NCBI GenBank assembly: GCA_026992215.1
Contig: JALXAI010000148.1
Coordinates: 1-7,309 of the forward strand
DNA: 7,309 nucleotides
Direction of reading: 5' to 3'
Origin: Desulfobacterales bacterium
Lineage (GTDB): Bacteria; Desulfobacterota; Syntrophobacteria; B119-G9
A program made the translations under genes and the position numbers. Position 1 is the stretch's first letter. Each line of letters opens with the position of its first letter. The notes beneath the pieces are model-generated. The model had not been told where the DNA came from and made no database searches. It saw only the letters and a program-made list of their open reading frames with translations. Below, piece after piece: positions 1-6,033 of this stretch.

Positions 1-465
1 GGAAAGAGCGAAAAATTCATGAAAAGGCTGTTCCCGGACGTTGACGATATCTGCCTGGTGCAGTTCGCGGACTTTCTGCATTACGCCACGAGCGAAGCGG
101 CAGCGATGGGATTTAAGACCTTGCTTTTCGGATGTTTTTTCGGGAAGCTCTGCAAGTGGGCCATGGGCTATGAATACACTCACGCCCATACGAGGTCTCA
201 AAACATGAAGCTCCTGGCCGATCTCGCACGAGCATACAATCTTTTTAGCTGCAATTTCATTTCTTTCATCGAAAAAGCAAACACGGCTAGGGAAGTATTT
301 GAATCGGATTACCGGGAAAAAGATGACTTCATAGACATCATTGGCAAAGAAGCCCTTAAAACCCTGGTGAGATTTTCAGCAAAGGATGTTTTTATCAGGA
401 TTCACCTTTTCTCCTTTGACGGCACGCTAAGCGGAACGTGGGATAATGGCCGAAAGACATCGTAA
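1..465 (+). CDS. cbiD: Cobalt-precorrin-5B C1-methyltransferase CbiD, 3' part (5' end outside window)
   Basis: CbiD transfers the C1 methyl group from S-adenosylmethionine to cobalt-precorrin-5B in the anaerobic corrin pathway, in the cytoplasm. Only the last 154 codons are visible. The frame is open to base 1, so the ATG at 19 is an internal Met and not a supported start. The family is usually about 350-380 residues, so roughly the C-terminal 40% is here. The identification rests on the block around nt 61-240, with a hydrophobic helix ending in EAAAMGFKTLLFG, then FGKLCKWAMG and a TH pair, matching the family pattern G-H-x-GK-x-x-K-x-x-x-G ... THS. The copy is divergent: the His of the GH pair is Cys, and the usual D-G-R-x-E after THS is not recognisable. 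The stop lies 20 nt inside cbiET, suggesting translational coupling. Identification is strengthened by the operon context. Confidence 0.85.
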   Translation, partial: GKSEKFMKRLFPDVDDICLVQFADFLHYATSEAAAMGFKTLLFGCFFGKLCKWAMGYEYTHAHTRSQNMKLLADLARAYNLFSCNFISFIEKANTAREVFESDYREKDDFIDIIGKEALKTLVRFSAKDVFIRIHLFSFDGTLSGTWDNGRKTS

Positions 466-1705
466 AATAAAAGTGGTAGGGCTTCCCTGCAACGGGTATC
501 CCCTGCCGGAAGAACTGACCGAAGAGATAAATTCGGCCGACGTGCTGGCAGGCGGCAGGAAGAATATTGAACTTTTCCCTGAAGCATCCGGTAAGAAAAT
601 CAGCCTTACCAGTTCCATCGACTCGTTTCTTCAGCGCATCAGGTCAGAATACGAAAGGCAGAGAAAGATTGTTGTTCTTGCCACCGGAGACCCAATGCTT
701 TTCGGGCCGGTAAAGAATTTATTAAAGGTCTTCGACCCGGGTCAGATCGAGATAGTAAGCGCGGTATCGCCGCTCCAGCGCGCGCTTGCCGGGCTTCGGG
801 AAGACATCGAGGACTCCGTTATCCTGAGTTTTCATGGCAGAAAAAAAACGAACCCCGATCAGGCAGACTCCACCCTGGAGAAAATCTTTTATTTTTCCAA
901 GGCCATCATTTACACGGACATGAAAAACAATCCCGGCGCCATCGCCAGGAAGTTAATGAAGCTGGACAGTAATACCATGACCTGGGATGCCGCGGTGTGT
1001 GAGAAACTCGGCAGAAAAGACGAAAACATAGTTCGCACCACGGTCGGAAATCTCGTTGAAAAGAACTTCAACCATCCCAACATTCTGGTGATATTCAATC
1101 CCTGTCCGCGCCTGCTGAAAATGCCCGGCAACTTCGGGCTTCCGGACGACAGCTTTCAGCGCAAGCGTGGCATGATCACCCACCCTGAAATCAGGGCAGT
1201 CACACTGTCAAAACTGAGGCTCTCAGGCGCCTCTGTTATGTGGGACGTAGGAGCCGGCTCAGGCTCGGTTGGGATAGAAGCAAATCAACTTTATGGTTTG
1301 AAAGTCTACCTTGTTGAGAAGAACAGGGAGCGCTTTGAAGACCTGGTTCGCAATTGCAGGGTGTTCGGATCCGAAAACCTTGTCCCCGTAAGGGGAGATA
1401 TCCTTTCGGTAGCCGGACGTCTGCCTGATCCGGACAGAGTATTTACCGGCGGCGGTGGAGATAAACTCATTGAAATATTCAATTTATGTTACCGGAGATT
1501 ACGCCCCGGCGGAATCGTGGTATGTAACGCGATAACCCTCGATTCTGTCTCCGCGCTTTACCTGCACGTCAAGGGAAACAATTACCCGTTTAACGTGCAT
1601 ACCATCAGTGTATCCGGAAACGCTCCGATAAAAAACCAGAACTATCTGAAGGCGGAAAATGCCATAACGATTTTTGATGTTTTGAAAAACAAGACAGTAC
1701 CCTGA
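446..1705 (+). CDS. cbiET: Bifunctional precorrin-6B C5,15-methyltransferase / C12 decarboxylase CbiET (CobL type)
   Basis: This 419-residue fusion of CbiE and CbiT has the normal length for the fused family. It methylates C5 and C15 of the reduced precorrin-6 ring and decarboxylates the C12 acetate side chain. Residues 1 to about 205 are the tetrapyrrole-methylase (CbiE) domain, shown by ATGDPMLFGPV, by VSAVSPLQRALAGL and by the SFHGRK segment. Residues from about 230 to the end are the CbiT class I methyltransferase, shown by THPEIRAVTLSKLRL followed by the SAM-binding motif DVGAGSGSVGIE (267-278) and VFTGGGGD later. The N-terminal motif is unusual: VVGLPCNGYPLPEEL replaces the common VVGIGxxG. 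The ATG at 446 lies inside cbiD with only a weak GTGGGA upstream; a GTG at residue 10 (nt 473) is possible but would remove part of the first beta strand. The TGA stop falls inside repeat copy A, although the conserved end (AENAITIF) is intact before it. Confidence 0.93.
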   Translation: MAERHRKIKVVGLPCNGYPLPEELTEEINSADVLAGGRKNIELFPEASGKKISLTSSIDSFLQRIRSEYERQRKIVVLATGDPMLFGPVKNLLKVFDPGQIEIVSAVSPLQRALAGLREDIEDSVILSFHGRKKTNPDQADSTLEKIFYFSKAIIYTDMKNNPGAIARKLMKLDSNTMTWDAAVCEKLGRKDENIVRTTVGNLVEKNFNHPNILVIFNPCPRLLKMPGNFGLPDDSFQRKRGMITHPEIRAVTLSKLRLSGASVMWDVGAGSGSVGIEANQLYGLKVYLVEKNRERFEDLVRNCRVFGSENLVPVRGDILSVAGRLPDPDRVFTGGGGDKLIEIFNLCYRRLRPGGIVVCNAITLDSVSALYLHVKGNNYPFNVHTISVSGNAPIKNQNYLKAENAITIFDVLKNKTVP

Positions 1706-1773
1706 GCCTGCGCCGCCCTGAGCTTGCCGAAGGGTCGGAAGGATCGAAGGGCGCTGCCCAGAGCTTGCGGAAG
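1700..1773. repeat. Composite short repeat, copy A (inverted relative to copy B in cbiA)
   Basis: The segment begins CCCTGAGCCTGCG, contains CCCTGAGCTTGCCGAAGGG at 1716-1734, then GGGCGCTGCCC at 1749-1759, and ends AGAGCTTGCGGAAG. Its reverse complement aligns by hand with 5135-5207 at 68 of 74 columns (five mismatches, one single-base gap). Local pairing is possible: CGCCCT (1714-1719) with AGGGCG (1748-1753), or GGGC/GCCC around a 3-nt loop at 1749-1759. It fills most of the 88-nt cbiET-cbiF gap, the only non-overlapping junction in the operon, and includes the cbiET TGA at 1703-1705. It encodes no protein of its own. The family resembles the dispersed CCCTTCGACAAGCTCAGGG-type repeats of environmental genomes; that is recall and was not searched. 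Confidence 0.88.
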
Positions 1774-1793
1774 AAAAGAAAGGCATTGAGGAA

Positions 1794-2564
1794 ATGAAAA
1801 AGGTAGTTTTCGTGGGTGCCGGCCCCGGTGACCCCGAACTGATAACTCTAAAGGGAATAAAAGCCATAGGAGAAGCGGACGTCCTGATTTATGCCGGTTC
1901 CCTGGTTCCAAGGGTTATACTTGAAAAACACGCGAAGACACCTCCCGAAAACTGGTACAACTCCGCTGGAATGGATCTGGAGAAAATCATTGCCCTCATC
2001 GAAAAGGCACTCTCCGAGGGAAAAAAAGTTGTACGCATACACACGGGTGATCCTTCCATTTACGGCGCCATCCAGGAACAGGTAGCGGAGCTTACGAAAA
2101 GAAACATAGACGTTGAAATCATCCCCGGAGTTTCTTCTGCCTTTGCCGCAGCAGCAGCCCTGAAAATGGAATATACCATCACTGAGCAGACCCAGACTGT
2201 AATTTTTACCCGCGTGGCCGGGAAAACGCCGGTTCCGGAAAACGAAGACCTCGAGGCGCTGGCCTCCCACGGATCGTCCATGGTGATTTTTCTAAGCGCG
2301 GCCATGATAGAGAAAGTCCAGGATAAACTGCTCAAGCACTACAGCCCGGATACCCCCGTGGCGGTGGTCTACAGGGTTTCCTGGCCTGATCAAAAGATAG
2401 TGCGCTGCACCCTGAAAGATCTCGCGGAAAAAGTGAAATCTCATGGAATAAAAAAACAGGCCTTAATCATAGTGAGCCCGGGAATTGCGTCCGACGTCCG
2501 GAACTCGTTGCGATATTCCAGGCTGTACGACAGGGATTTTAAACATTCGGAAAGGAAGCAGTAG
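1794..2564 (+). CDS. cbiF: Cobalt-precorrin-4 C11-methyltransferase CbiF (CobM homologue)
   Basis: CbiF uses S-adenosylmethionine to methylate C11 of cobalt-precorrin-4, giving cobalt-precorrin-5A, the substrate of CbiG encoded next door. The 256-residue product has the normal family length and nearly every signature: VGAGPGDPELITLKG (7-21), the YAGSLV segment, HTGDPSIYGAIQEQ around Asp86, PGVSS (111-115), TRVAGKTPVPENE, and YRVSWPDQKIVR near residue 195. The start fits because the first beta strand KKVVFVGAGPG begins directly after Met1. The purine-rich TTGAGGAA sits almost against the ATG, and a more distant GAAAGG is the alternative ribosome site. Repeat copy A precedes it, so it is probably not translationally coupled to cbiET in the way the other genes are coupled. 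Its TAG overlaps the cbiGH GTG by one base. Confidence 0.97.
   Translation: MKKVVFVGAGPGDPELITLKGIKAIGEADVLIYAGSLVPRVILEKHAKTPPENWYNSAGMDLEKIIALIEKALSEGKKVVRIHTGDPSIYGAIQEQVAELTKRNIDVEIIPGVSSAFAAAAALKMEYTITEQTQTVIFTRVAGKTPVPENEDLEALASHGSSMVIFLSAAMIEKVQDKLLKHYSPDTPVAVVYRVSWPDQKIVRCTLKDLAEKVKSHGIKKQALIIVSPGIASDVRNSLRYSRLYDRDFKHSERKQ
2553..2558 (+). promoter_or_regulatory. Ribosome-binding site supporting the GTG start of cbiGH
   Basis: AGGAAG lies five bases upstream of the GTG at 2564, within the last codons of cbiF. The alternative ATG at 2573 would be 14 bases away, with only GGTGG immediately before it. This favours the GTG start and a one-base stop/start overlap with cbiF, though the ATG would change the protein by only three residues. 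Confidence 0.5.
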
Positions 2565-4405
2565 TGGTGGATATGAAGCTGGCTGTGTGGGTTTTGAACC
2601 GTGGTTCCTTCGGGTTGGCCAAAAAAATCAGAAGAAGGTTTCCAGGTGCTGACATCTTTGCACCCGGAAAAGAACGTGAAGCGAATGGCCCGGGGAATCA
2701 GGACAAAATCTTCCAAAGGATTCTTCCATACGATTCCATAAAAAGCGAACTCAGAAAAAAGTTCACAAGCTATGACGGGCATATTTTTATCATGTCCGCC
2801 GGTATAGTGGTTCGGCTGATCGCGGAACTGGTTGCCTCGAAAACTTCCGATCCTGCCGTAATAGTTGTTGATCCCCAGGGGTTGAATACTATCAGCCTGC
2901 TTTCCGGGCACCTCGGGGGCGCAAACGAGCTTACAAGACACGTCGCGAACGCCATAGGTTCTATCCCCGTAATTACCACTGCCACCGATCTTAAGGGAAT
3001 AATCGCCTTTGACGAAGTAGCCAGAATTCTCGGCGCCAGGGTCCTTAACCCCGAACTGATCAAGTTAACGTCTGTTTCGCTTCTGGAGGGCAAGAAGGTT
3101 GGCCTACTATGCCCCCAGTCAATCTACGATACATTTTGCTCGGATAACCCGAACGTATTTTCCCTTGAAAAGCTACCCGATCTATCCGACGAGTTTTCAG
3201 CGCTTTGTGTCTTCACCGATAAGCTTCTTCACCTTCCCCCGCAGTTCCGGGACAAAACTCTTATTGTGGCTCTGCCCACCCTTGCCCTTGGGATCGGGTG
3301 CCACATCGGAACCGGAAAAACAGAAATAATCAACGGAATAAAAAAGGTATTGAAAGACCACGATCGCCTTTTGGAATCTGTTTTTGCCCTGGCTTCCGTG
3401 GAAGCGAAAAAAAACGAAAAAGGACTATTGGAAGCCGCGGAAGAGCTGGGCGTTCCACTTACCTTTTATTCGGCGAAGGAACTGGAAAAAGGGGGAATGC
3501 TATTATCGGAGCCTTCTCCACATGCTCAAAAACACGTGGGAGCAAGGGGAGTGGCCGAACCGGCAGCGTATCTGGCCGCGGGAAAGGGATCGGAGATCAT
3601 AGTAAAGAAGGAAAAGCTTCCCAATATGACCGTCGCCGTGGCGAGGAGACCTTTTGTAGTTTCCAAAGGCAAGGCGGGCAAGATCTACGCAGTTGGCATA
3701 GGCCCCGGGGATATTTCACAGATGACCGTCAGGGCACGGCAGGTACTGTGTGAAGTCGATACCGTGGTCGGATATAAGACCTACATCGAACTTATACGCC
3801 CCCTTATCGCCGGCAAAAATTTGATCACCACCGGCATGACCAGGGAAGTGGACAGGTGCAGAAAGGCAATAGAGGAAGCCCGAAAAGGCCGCCGGGTGGC
3901 GGTTGTAAGCTCGGGAGATTCCGGGATTTACGGCATGGCAGGGCTGATATATGAACTGCTGGAAGGCGAAAACGATGTTGAAGTTGAAGTGATACCGGGA
4001 GTTACTGCATCCACCGCGGCTGCCGCGGTGGTCGGCGCTCCCCTCATGTGCGATTACATCTCGCTTAGCCTTTCCGATCTTCTTCAGTCAACCGACGAAG
4101 TAAAAAGAAGAATCGAAGCAGCTGCGTCGTCAGACATGGTAACGGTGCTCTACAATCCCAAGAGCAAGAAAAGAACGGAACTGATAGAGCTCGCAAGAAA
4201 AGAATTTTTGAAGTATCGTCACCGAAGTACACCGGTAGCTATCGTGACAAACACGTACCGCGAAAATCAGTCCGTCGAAATATGCGACCTTGCCGGCTTT
4301 ACCGATCGGAAAATTACCATGACATCCCTGGTCATAATAGGAAACAGCCAGACCGAAATTCTGGGAGGAAAAATGATTACCAGGAGGGGCTACAGGGTAA
4401 GATGA
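2564..4405 (+). CDS. cbiGH: CbiG-CbiH fusion: cobalt-precorrin-5A hydrolase / precorrin-3B C17-methyltransferase
   Basis: A 613-residue two-enzyme fusion. Residues 1 to about 365 are CbiG, which opens the delta-lactone of cobalt-precorrin-5A and releases acetaldehyde. The central block has FIMSAGIVVRLIAEL, DPAVIVVDPQG, SLLSGHLGGANELT and PVITTATDL. The C-terminal CbiG domain has LALGIGCHIGTGKTEI followed by ASVEAKKNEKGL. Residues from about 373 are CbiH, which methylates C17 and contracts the ring. CbiH signatures are YAVGIGPGD, MTVRARQVL, VVGYKTY, TTGMTREVDRCRKAIEEA, SSGDSGIYGMAGL, IPGVTASTAAAA and VLYNPKSKKR. The two parts are joined by a short basic, Lys-rich linker. CbiH acts before CbiF, and CbiG acts directly after CbiF, so the fusion brackets the step of the upstream neighbour. 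The GTG start overlaps the cbiF stop by one base, and the TGA overlaps the cbiA ATG. I know of CbiG-CbiH fusions as an existing architecture. Confidence 0.96.
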   Translation: MVDMKLAVWVLNRGSFGLAKKIRRRFPGADIFAPGKEREANGPGNQDKIFQRILPYDSIKSELRKKFTSYDGHIFIMSAGIVVRLIAELVASKTSDPAVIVVDPQGLNTISLLSGHLGGANELTRHVANAIGSIPVITTATDLKGIIAFDEVARILGARVLNPELIKLTSVSLLEGKKVGLLCPQSIYDTFCSDNPNVFSLEKLPDLSDEFSALCVFTDKLLHLPPQFRDKTLIVALPTLALGIGCHIGTGKTEIINGIKKVLKDHDRLLESVFALASVEAKKNEKGLLEAAEELGVPLTFYSAKELEKGGMLLSEPSPHAQKHVGARGVAEPAAYLAAGKGSEIIVKKEKLPNMTVAVARRPFVVSKGKAGKIYAVGIGPGDISQMTVRARQVLCEVDTVVGYKTYIELIRPLIAGKNLITTGMTREVDRCRKAIEEARKGRRVAVVSSGDSGIYGMAGLIYELLEGENDVEVEVIPGVTASTAAAAVVGAPLMCDYISLSLSDLLQSTDEVKRRIEAAASSDMVTVLYNPKSKKRTELIELARKEFLKYRHRSTPVAIVTNTYRENQSVEICDLAGFTDRKITMTSLVIIGNSQTEILGGKMITRRGYRVR

Positions 4406-5847
4406 AAACGAGGGCGTTCGTCGTAGGCGGGACTCAAAGCGGATCAGGGAAAACCACCATTACCCTGGCGCTCATGGCAGCCTTTGCTTCCCGGAACCAC
4501 AGGGTACAGGGATTCAAGGTCGGCCCTGATTACATCGATCCAAGCCTGCACAGGATTATAACGGGTAAACCTTCGATAAACCTAGACAGCTGGATGATGC
4601 CGGAGCGCTTTCTGAAATGGAGCTTTTCGAGGGCGGCACGGGATTCGGAAATTAATATAGTGGAAGGTGTGATGGGCCTTTACGATTCAAGGACGGCAGT
4701 TTCCGACGACGGTTCCACGGCCGAAGTCTCCAGGATCCTGGGGCTCCCGGTTATACTGGTGGTAAACGCGGCATCCATGGCACGATCCGCGGCGGCGATC
4801 GTTAAAGGCTTCATGGAATTTGACCGGAAAACCAATGTTGCGGGGGTAATCTTCAATAACGTCGGTTCGGACAATCATCTCCGCCTACTTACCGAGTCCG
4901 TGAACAAGTATTGCAAGATACCTGTAATCGGTGGTTTCAAAAGAGAACATCAAGTTGCGCTTCCTTCCCGGCACCTGGGACTTTTTATGGGAGAAGACAA
5001 CGTTTTAACACCGGAGATGATAAAAAAACTATCAGAACTTGCCACCGCAAACCTTGATCTCAGGCTGCTCCGGAAAATATCAACAGTTGAATTGCCGGAA
5101 TTGAAGGAAATCGATTTCACGCCTCCTTTCGACCCTTCGACAAGCTCAGGGCAGCGCCCTTCGACCCTTCGACCCTTCGGCAAGCTCAGGGCGGCGCAAG
5201 CTCAGGGCACCGCAAGCTCAGGCCATCGCAAGCTCGGGGCAGTGCTTTTTGAGGGAAAGAAAAAGATGGCGGTGGCCATGGATAATGCGTTTTGCTTCTA
5301 CTACCATGACAACCTGGAAATACTGAAGAAATGGGGCTTTGATCTTGTCTTCTTCAGTCCCCTGGAAGACACCAGGGTACCGGACAACGTCGATGCCATA
5401 TATTTCGGAGGAGGATACCCGGAACTCTACGCGGAAGAACTGGCCAAAAACGACAGCATGAAGGAAAGCATACGTCGCTTCCATGAAAAAAACGGCTGGA
5501 TCTACGCCGAATGCGGCGGCCTGATGTACCTGGGAAAGGCCATCGAAAACCAGGAAGGTGACCGTTTTCCCATGTGCGGAATTTTCCCGTTTACCACCAG
5601 AGTCCTTCCAAGACTTAAGAGCCTTGGCTACGTGGAGATCGAACCCCGGGAAGACTTTCTTTTCCTTACCAGGCAAACACCGGTTCGCGGACACGAATTT
5701 CACTATTCCGAAATTACCCGAGTCCCGCGCGGACTAAAAAATATCTACCTGAGTTCTCCTCGGGGCAAAAGCTCCGGCTACAGGATAAAAAACACCCTTG
5801 CCAGCTACGTGCATCTTCATTTTGCAGGGCTCGTTGCGGGAAAGTAG
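4402..5847 (+). CDS. cbiA: Cobyrinate a,c-diamide synthase CbiA with repeat-derived interdomain insert
   Basis: CbiA amidates the a and c acetate side chains of cobyrinate using ATP and glutamine. The product is 481 residues, slightly long for a family usually near 450-470. Residues 1-240 are the ATP-binding domain: P-loop GGTQSGSGKTT (9-19), FKVGPDYIDPSLH (38-50) and VEGVMGLYD (87-95). From about residue 285 comes the class I glutamine amidotransferase domain: AMDNAFCFYYHDNLE, YFGGGYPELYAEEL, the catalytic Cys371 in AECGGLMYLG, and the C-terminal YVHLHF, whose His471/His473 pair should hold the active-site His. Residues about 244-281 are translated from tandem short repeats and are absent, as far as I recall, from ordinary CbiA. 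The frame is open to an ATG at 4282, but that extension lies wholly inside cbiGH, whereas the ATG at 4402 begins exactly at the conserved first strand and forms an ATGA overlap. AGGG at 4394-4397, with AGGAGG further upstream, serves as ribosome site. Confidence 0.96.
   Translation: MKTRAFVVGGTQSGSGKTTITLALMAAFASRNHRVQGFKVGPDYIDPSLHRIITGKPSINLDSWMMPERFLKWSFSRAARDSEINIVEGVMGLYDSRTAVSDDGSTAEVSRILGLPVILVVNAASMARSAAAIVKGFMEFDRKTNVAGVIFNNVGSDNHLRLLTESVNKYCKIPVIGGFKREHQVALPSRHLGLFMGEDNVLTPEMIKKLSELATANLDLRLLRKISTVELPELKEIDFTPPFDPSTSSGQRPSTLRPFGKLRAAQAQGTASSGHRKLGAVLFEGKKKMAVAMDNAFCFYYHDNLEILKKWGFDLVFFSPLEDTRVPDNVDAIYFGGGYPELYAEELAKNDSMKESIRRFHEKNGWIYAECGGLMYLGKAIENQEGDRFPMCGIFPFTTRVLPRLKSLGYVEIEPREDFLFLTRQTPVRGHEFHYSEITRVPRGLKNIYLSSPRGKSSGYRIKNTLASYVHLHFAGLVAGK
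5135..5207. repeat. Composite short repeat, copy B, in frame inside cbiA
   Basis: This is the inverted counterpart of copy A. It contains GGGCAGCGCCC at 5149-5159, the reverse complement of 1749-1759. It also carries two 19-base units 40 bases apart: CCCTTCGACAAGCTCAGGG at 5133-5151 and CCCTTCGGCAAGCTCAGGG at 5173-5191, separated by CTTCGACC-type repeats. In this orientation the 19-base unit has no stop codon in any forward frame, which lets it be translated. It encodes part of the linker between the two CbiA domains. Confidence 0.9.
5181..5244. repeat. Four-copy 16-bp imperfect tandem repeat inside cbiA
   Basis: CAAGCTC recurs at 5181, 5197, 5213 and 5229, exactly 16 bases apart. The units are CAAGCTCAGGGCGGCG, CAAGCTCAGGGCACCG, CAAGCTCAGGCCATCG and CAAGCTCGGGGCAGTG. 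Copy A corresponds to the first two only, so the last two are extra here. Because 16 is not a multiple of three, successive units are read in different frames (GKLR, QAQG, ASSG, RKLG) and all stay open. Confidence 0.9.
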
Positions 5848-5861
5848 AAGGCGTTGCCTTC
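5847..5861 (+). other. Small perfect hairpin at the cbiA stop
   Basis: GAAGGC (5847-5852) and GCCTTC (5856-5861) can pair perfectly around a three-base GTT loop, starting with the last base of the cbiA stop codon. No T-run follows, so it does not look like an intrinsic terminator by itself. It could protect the 3' end of the message or be chance. Confidence 0.3.
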
Positions 5862-5867
5862 GGAGAG

Positions 5868-5943
5868 ACAGCCCATTTTGTAATCTCCGTGCGCCGACCG
5901 GAGAAATGATAAATTTTTTCTTTGCGGTCTTTGCCTGGGCTGT
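5868..5943. other. Nested inverted repeats in the convergent intergenic region
   Basis: ACAGCCCA (5868-5875) is perfectly complementary to TGGGCTGT (5936-5943). Inside this pair, TCTCCG (5884-5889) pairs with CGGAGA (5899-5904). A second CGGAGA at 5861-5866 could compete for the same TCTCCG. A T-run at 5914-5919 follows the inner hairpin by nine bases, too far for a standard intrinsic terminator. Function is unknown; it may be a structured transcript end or degraded repeat DNA. Confidence 0.35.
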
Positions 5944-5961
5944 TAAATGCGATTGGGCTAC

Positions 5962-5986
5962 ATCGCGGAGGTGTCTTCGCGGTTTT
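5962..5986 (+). terminator. Possible weak terminator hairpin after the cbi operon
   Basis: CGCGGAG (5964-5970) pairs with CTTCGCG (5975-5981) around a GTGT loop with one G-T wobble, extendable by two more pairs, and is followed by TTTTC. Its position between convergent genes is where a terminator is expected. The T-tract is short, so this is a weak candidate. Confidence 0.3.
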
Positions 5987-6033
5987 CAAGCAAACTCTTA
6001 TCGTATATCCTGCTCGCCGCCCGGCTACCCTGG

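Noticed and set aside
1716..1734. Intrinsic terminator between cbiET and cbiF
   Set aside because: The possible stem is only four strong pairs with a large loop, and no T-run follows; downstream genes belong to the same pathway and strand.
1700..1773. Insertion sequence or MITE with its own transposase signals
   Set aside because: No transposase, clear terminal inverted repeats or target duplication can be seen. The element is a composite of short repeat units.
2441..2941. 166-residue - strand frame opposite cbiF/cbiGH
   Set aside because: It is antisense to two conserved genes and shows no family signature; it is an open-frame by-product.
4282..4401. Longer N-terminus of CbiA starting at 4282
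   Set aside because: The extra 40 residues are encoded wholly within cbiGH in another frame and do not resemble CbiA. The conserved protein begins at the ATG at 4402.
5129..5244. CRISPR array
   Set aside because: The units are 16 or 40 bases apart, with no unique spacers of regular length and no cas genes, and the array lies inside a coding frame.
5218..5703. 161-residue - strand frame opposite cbiA
   Set aside because: It is antisense to well-conserved CbiA sequence, begins in repeat DNA and has no recognisable protein features.
5848..6033. Cobalamin riboswitch in the intergenic region
   Set aside because: A B12 element would be expected upstream of the operon, not after it. I could not find the conserved B12-box-type sequences on either strand.
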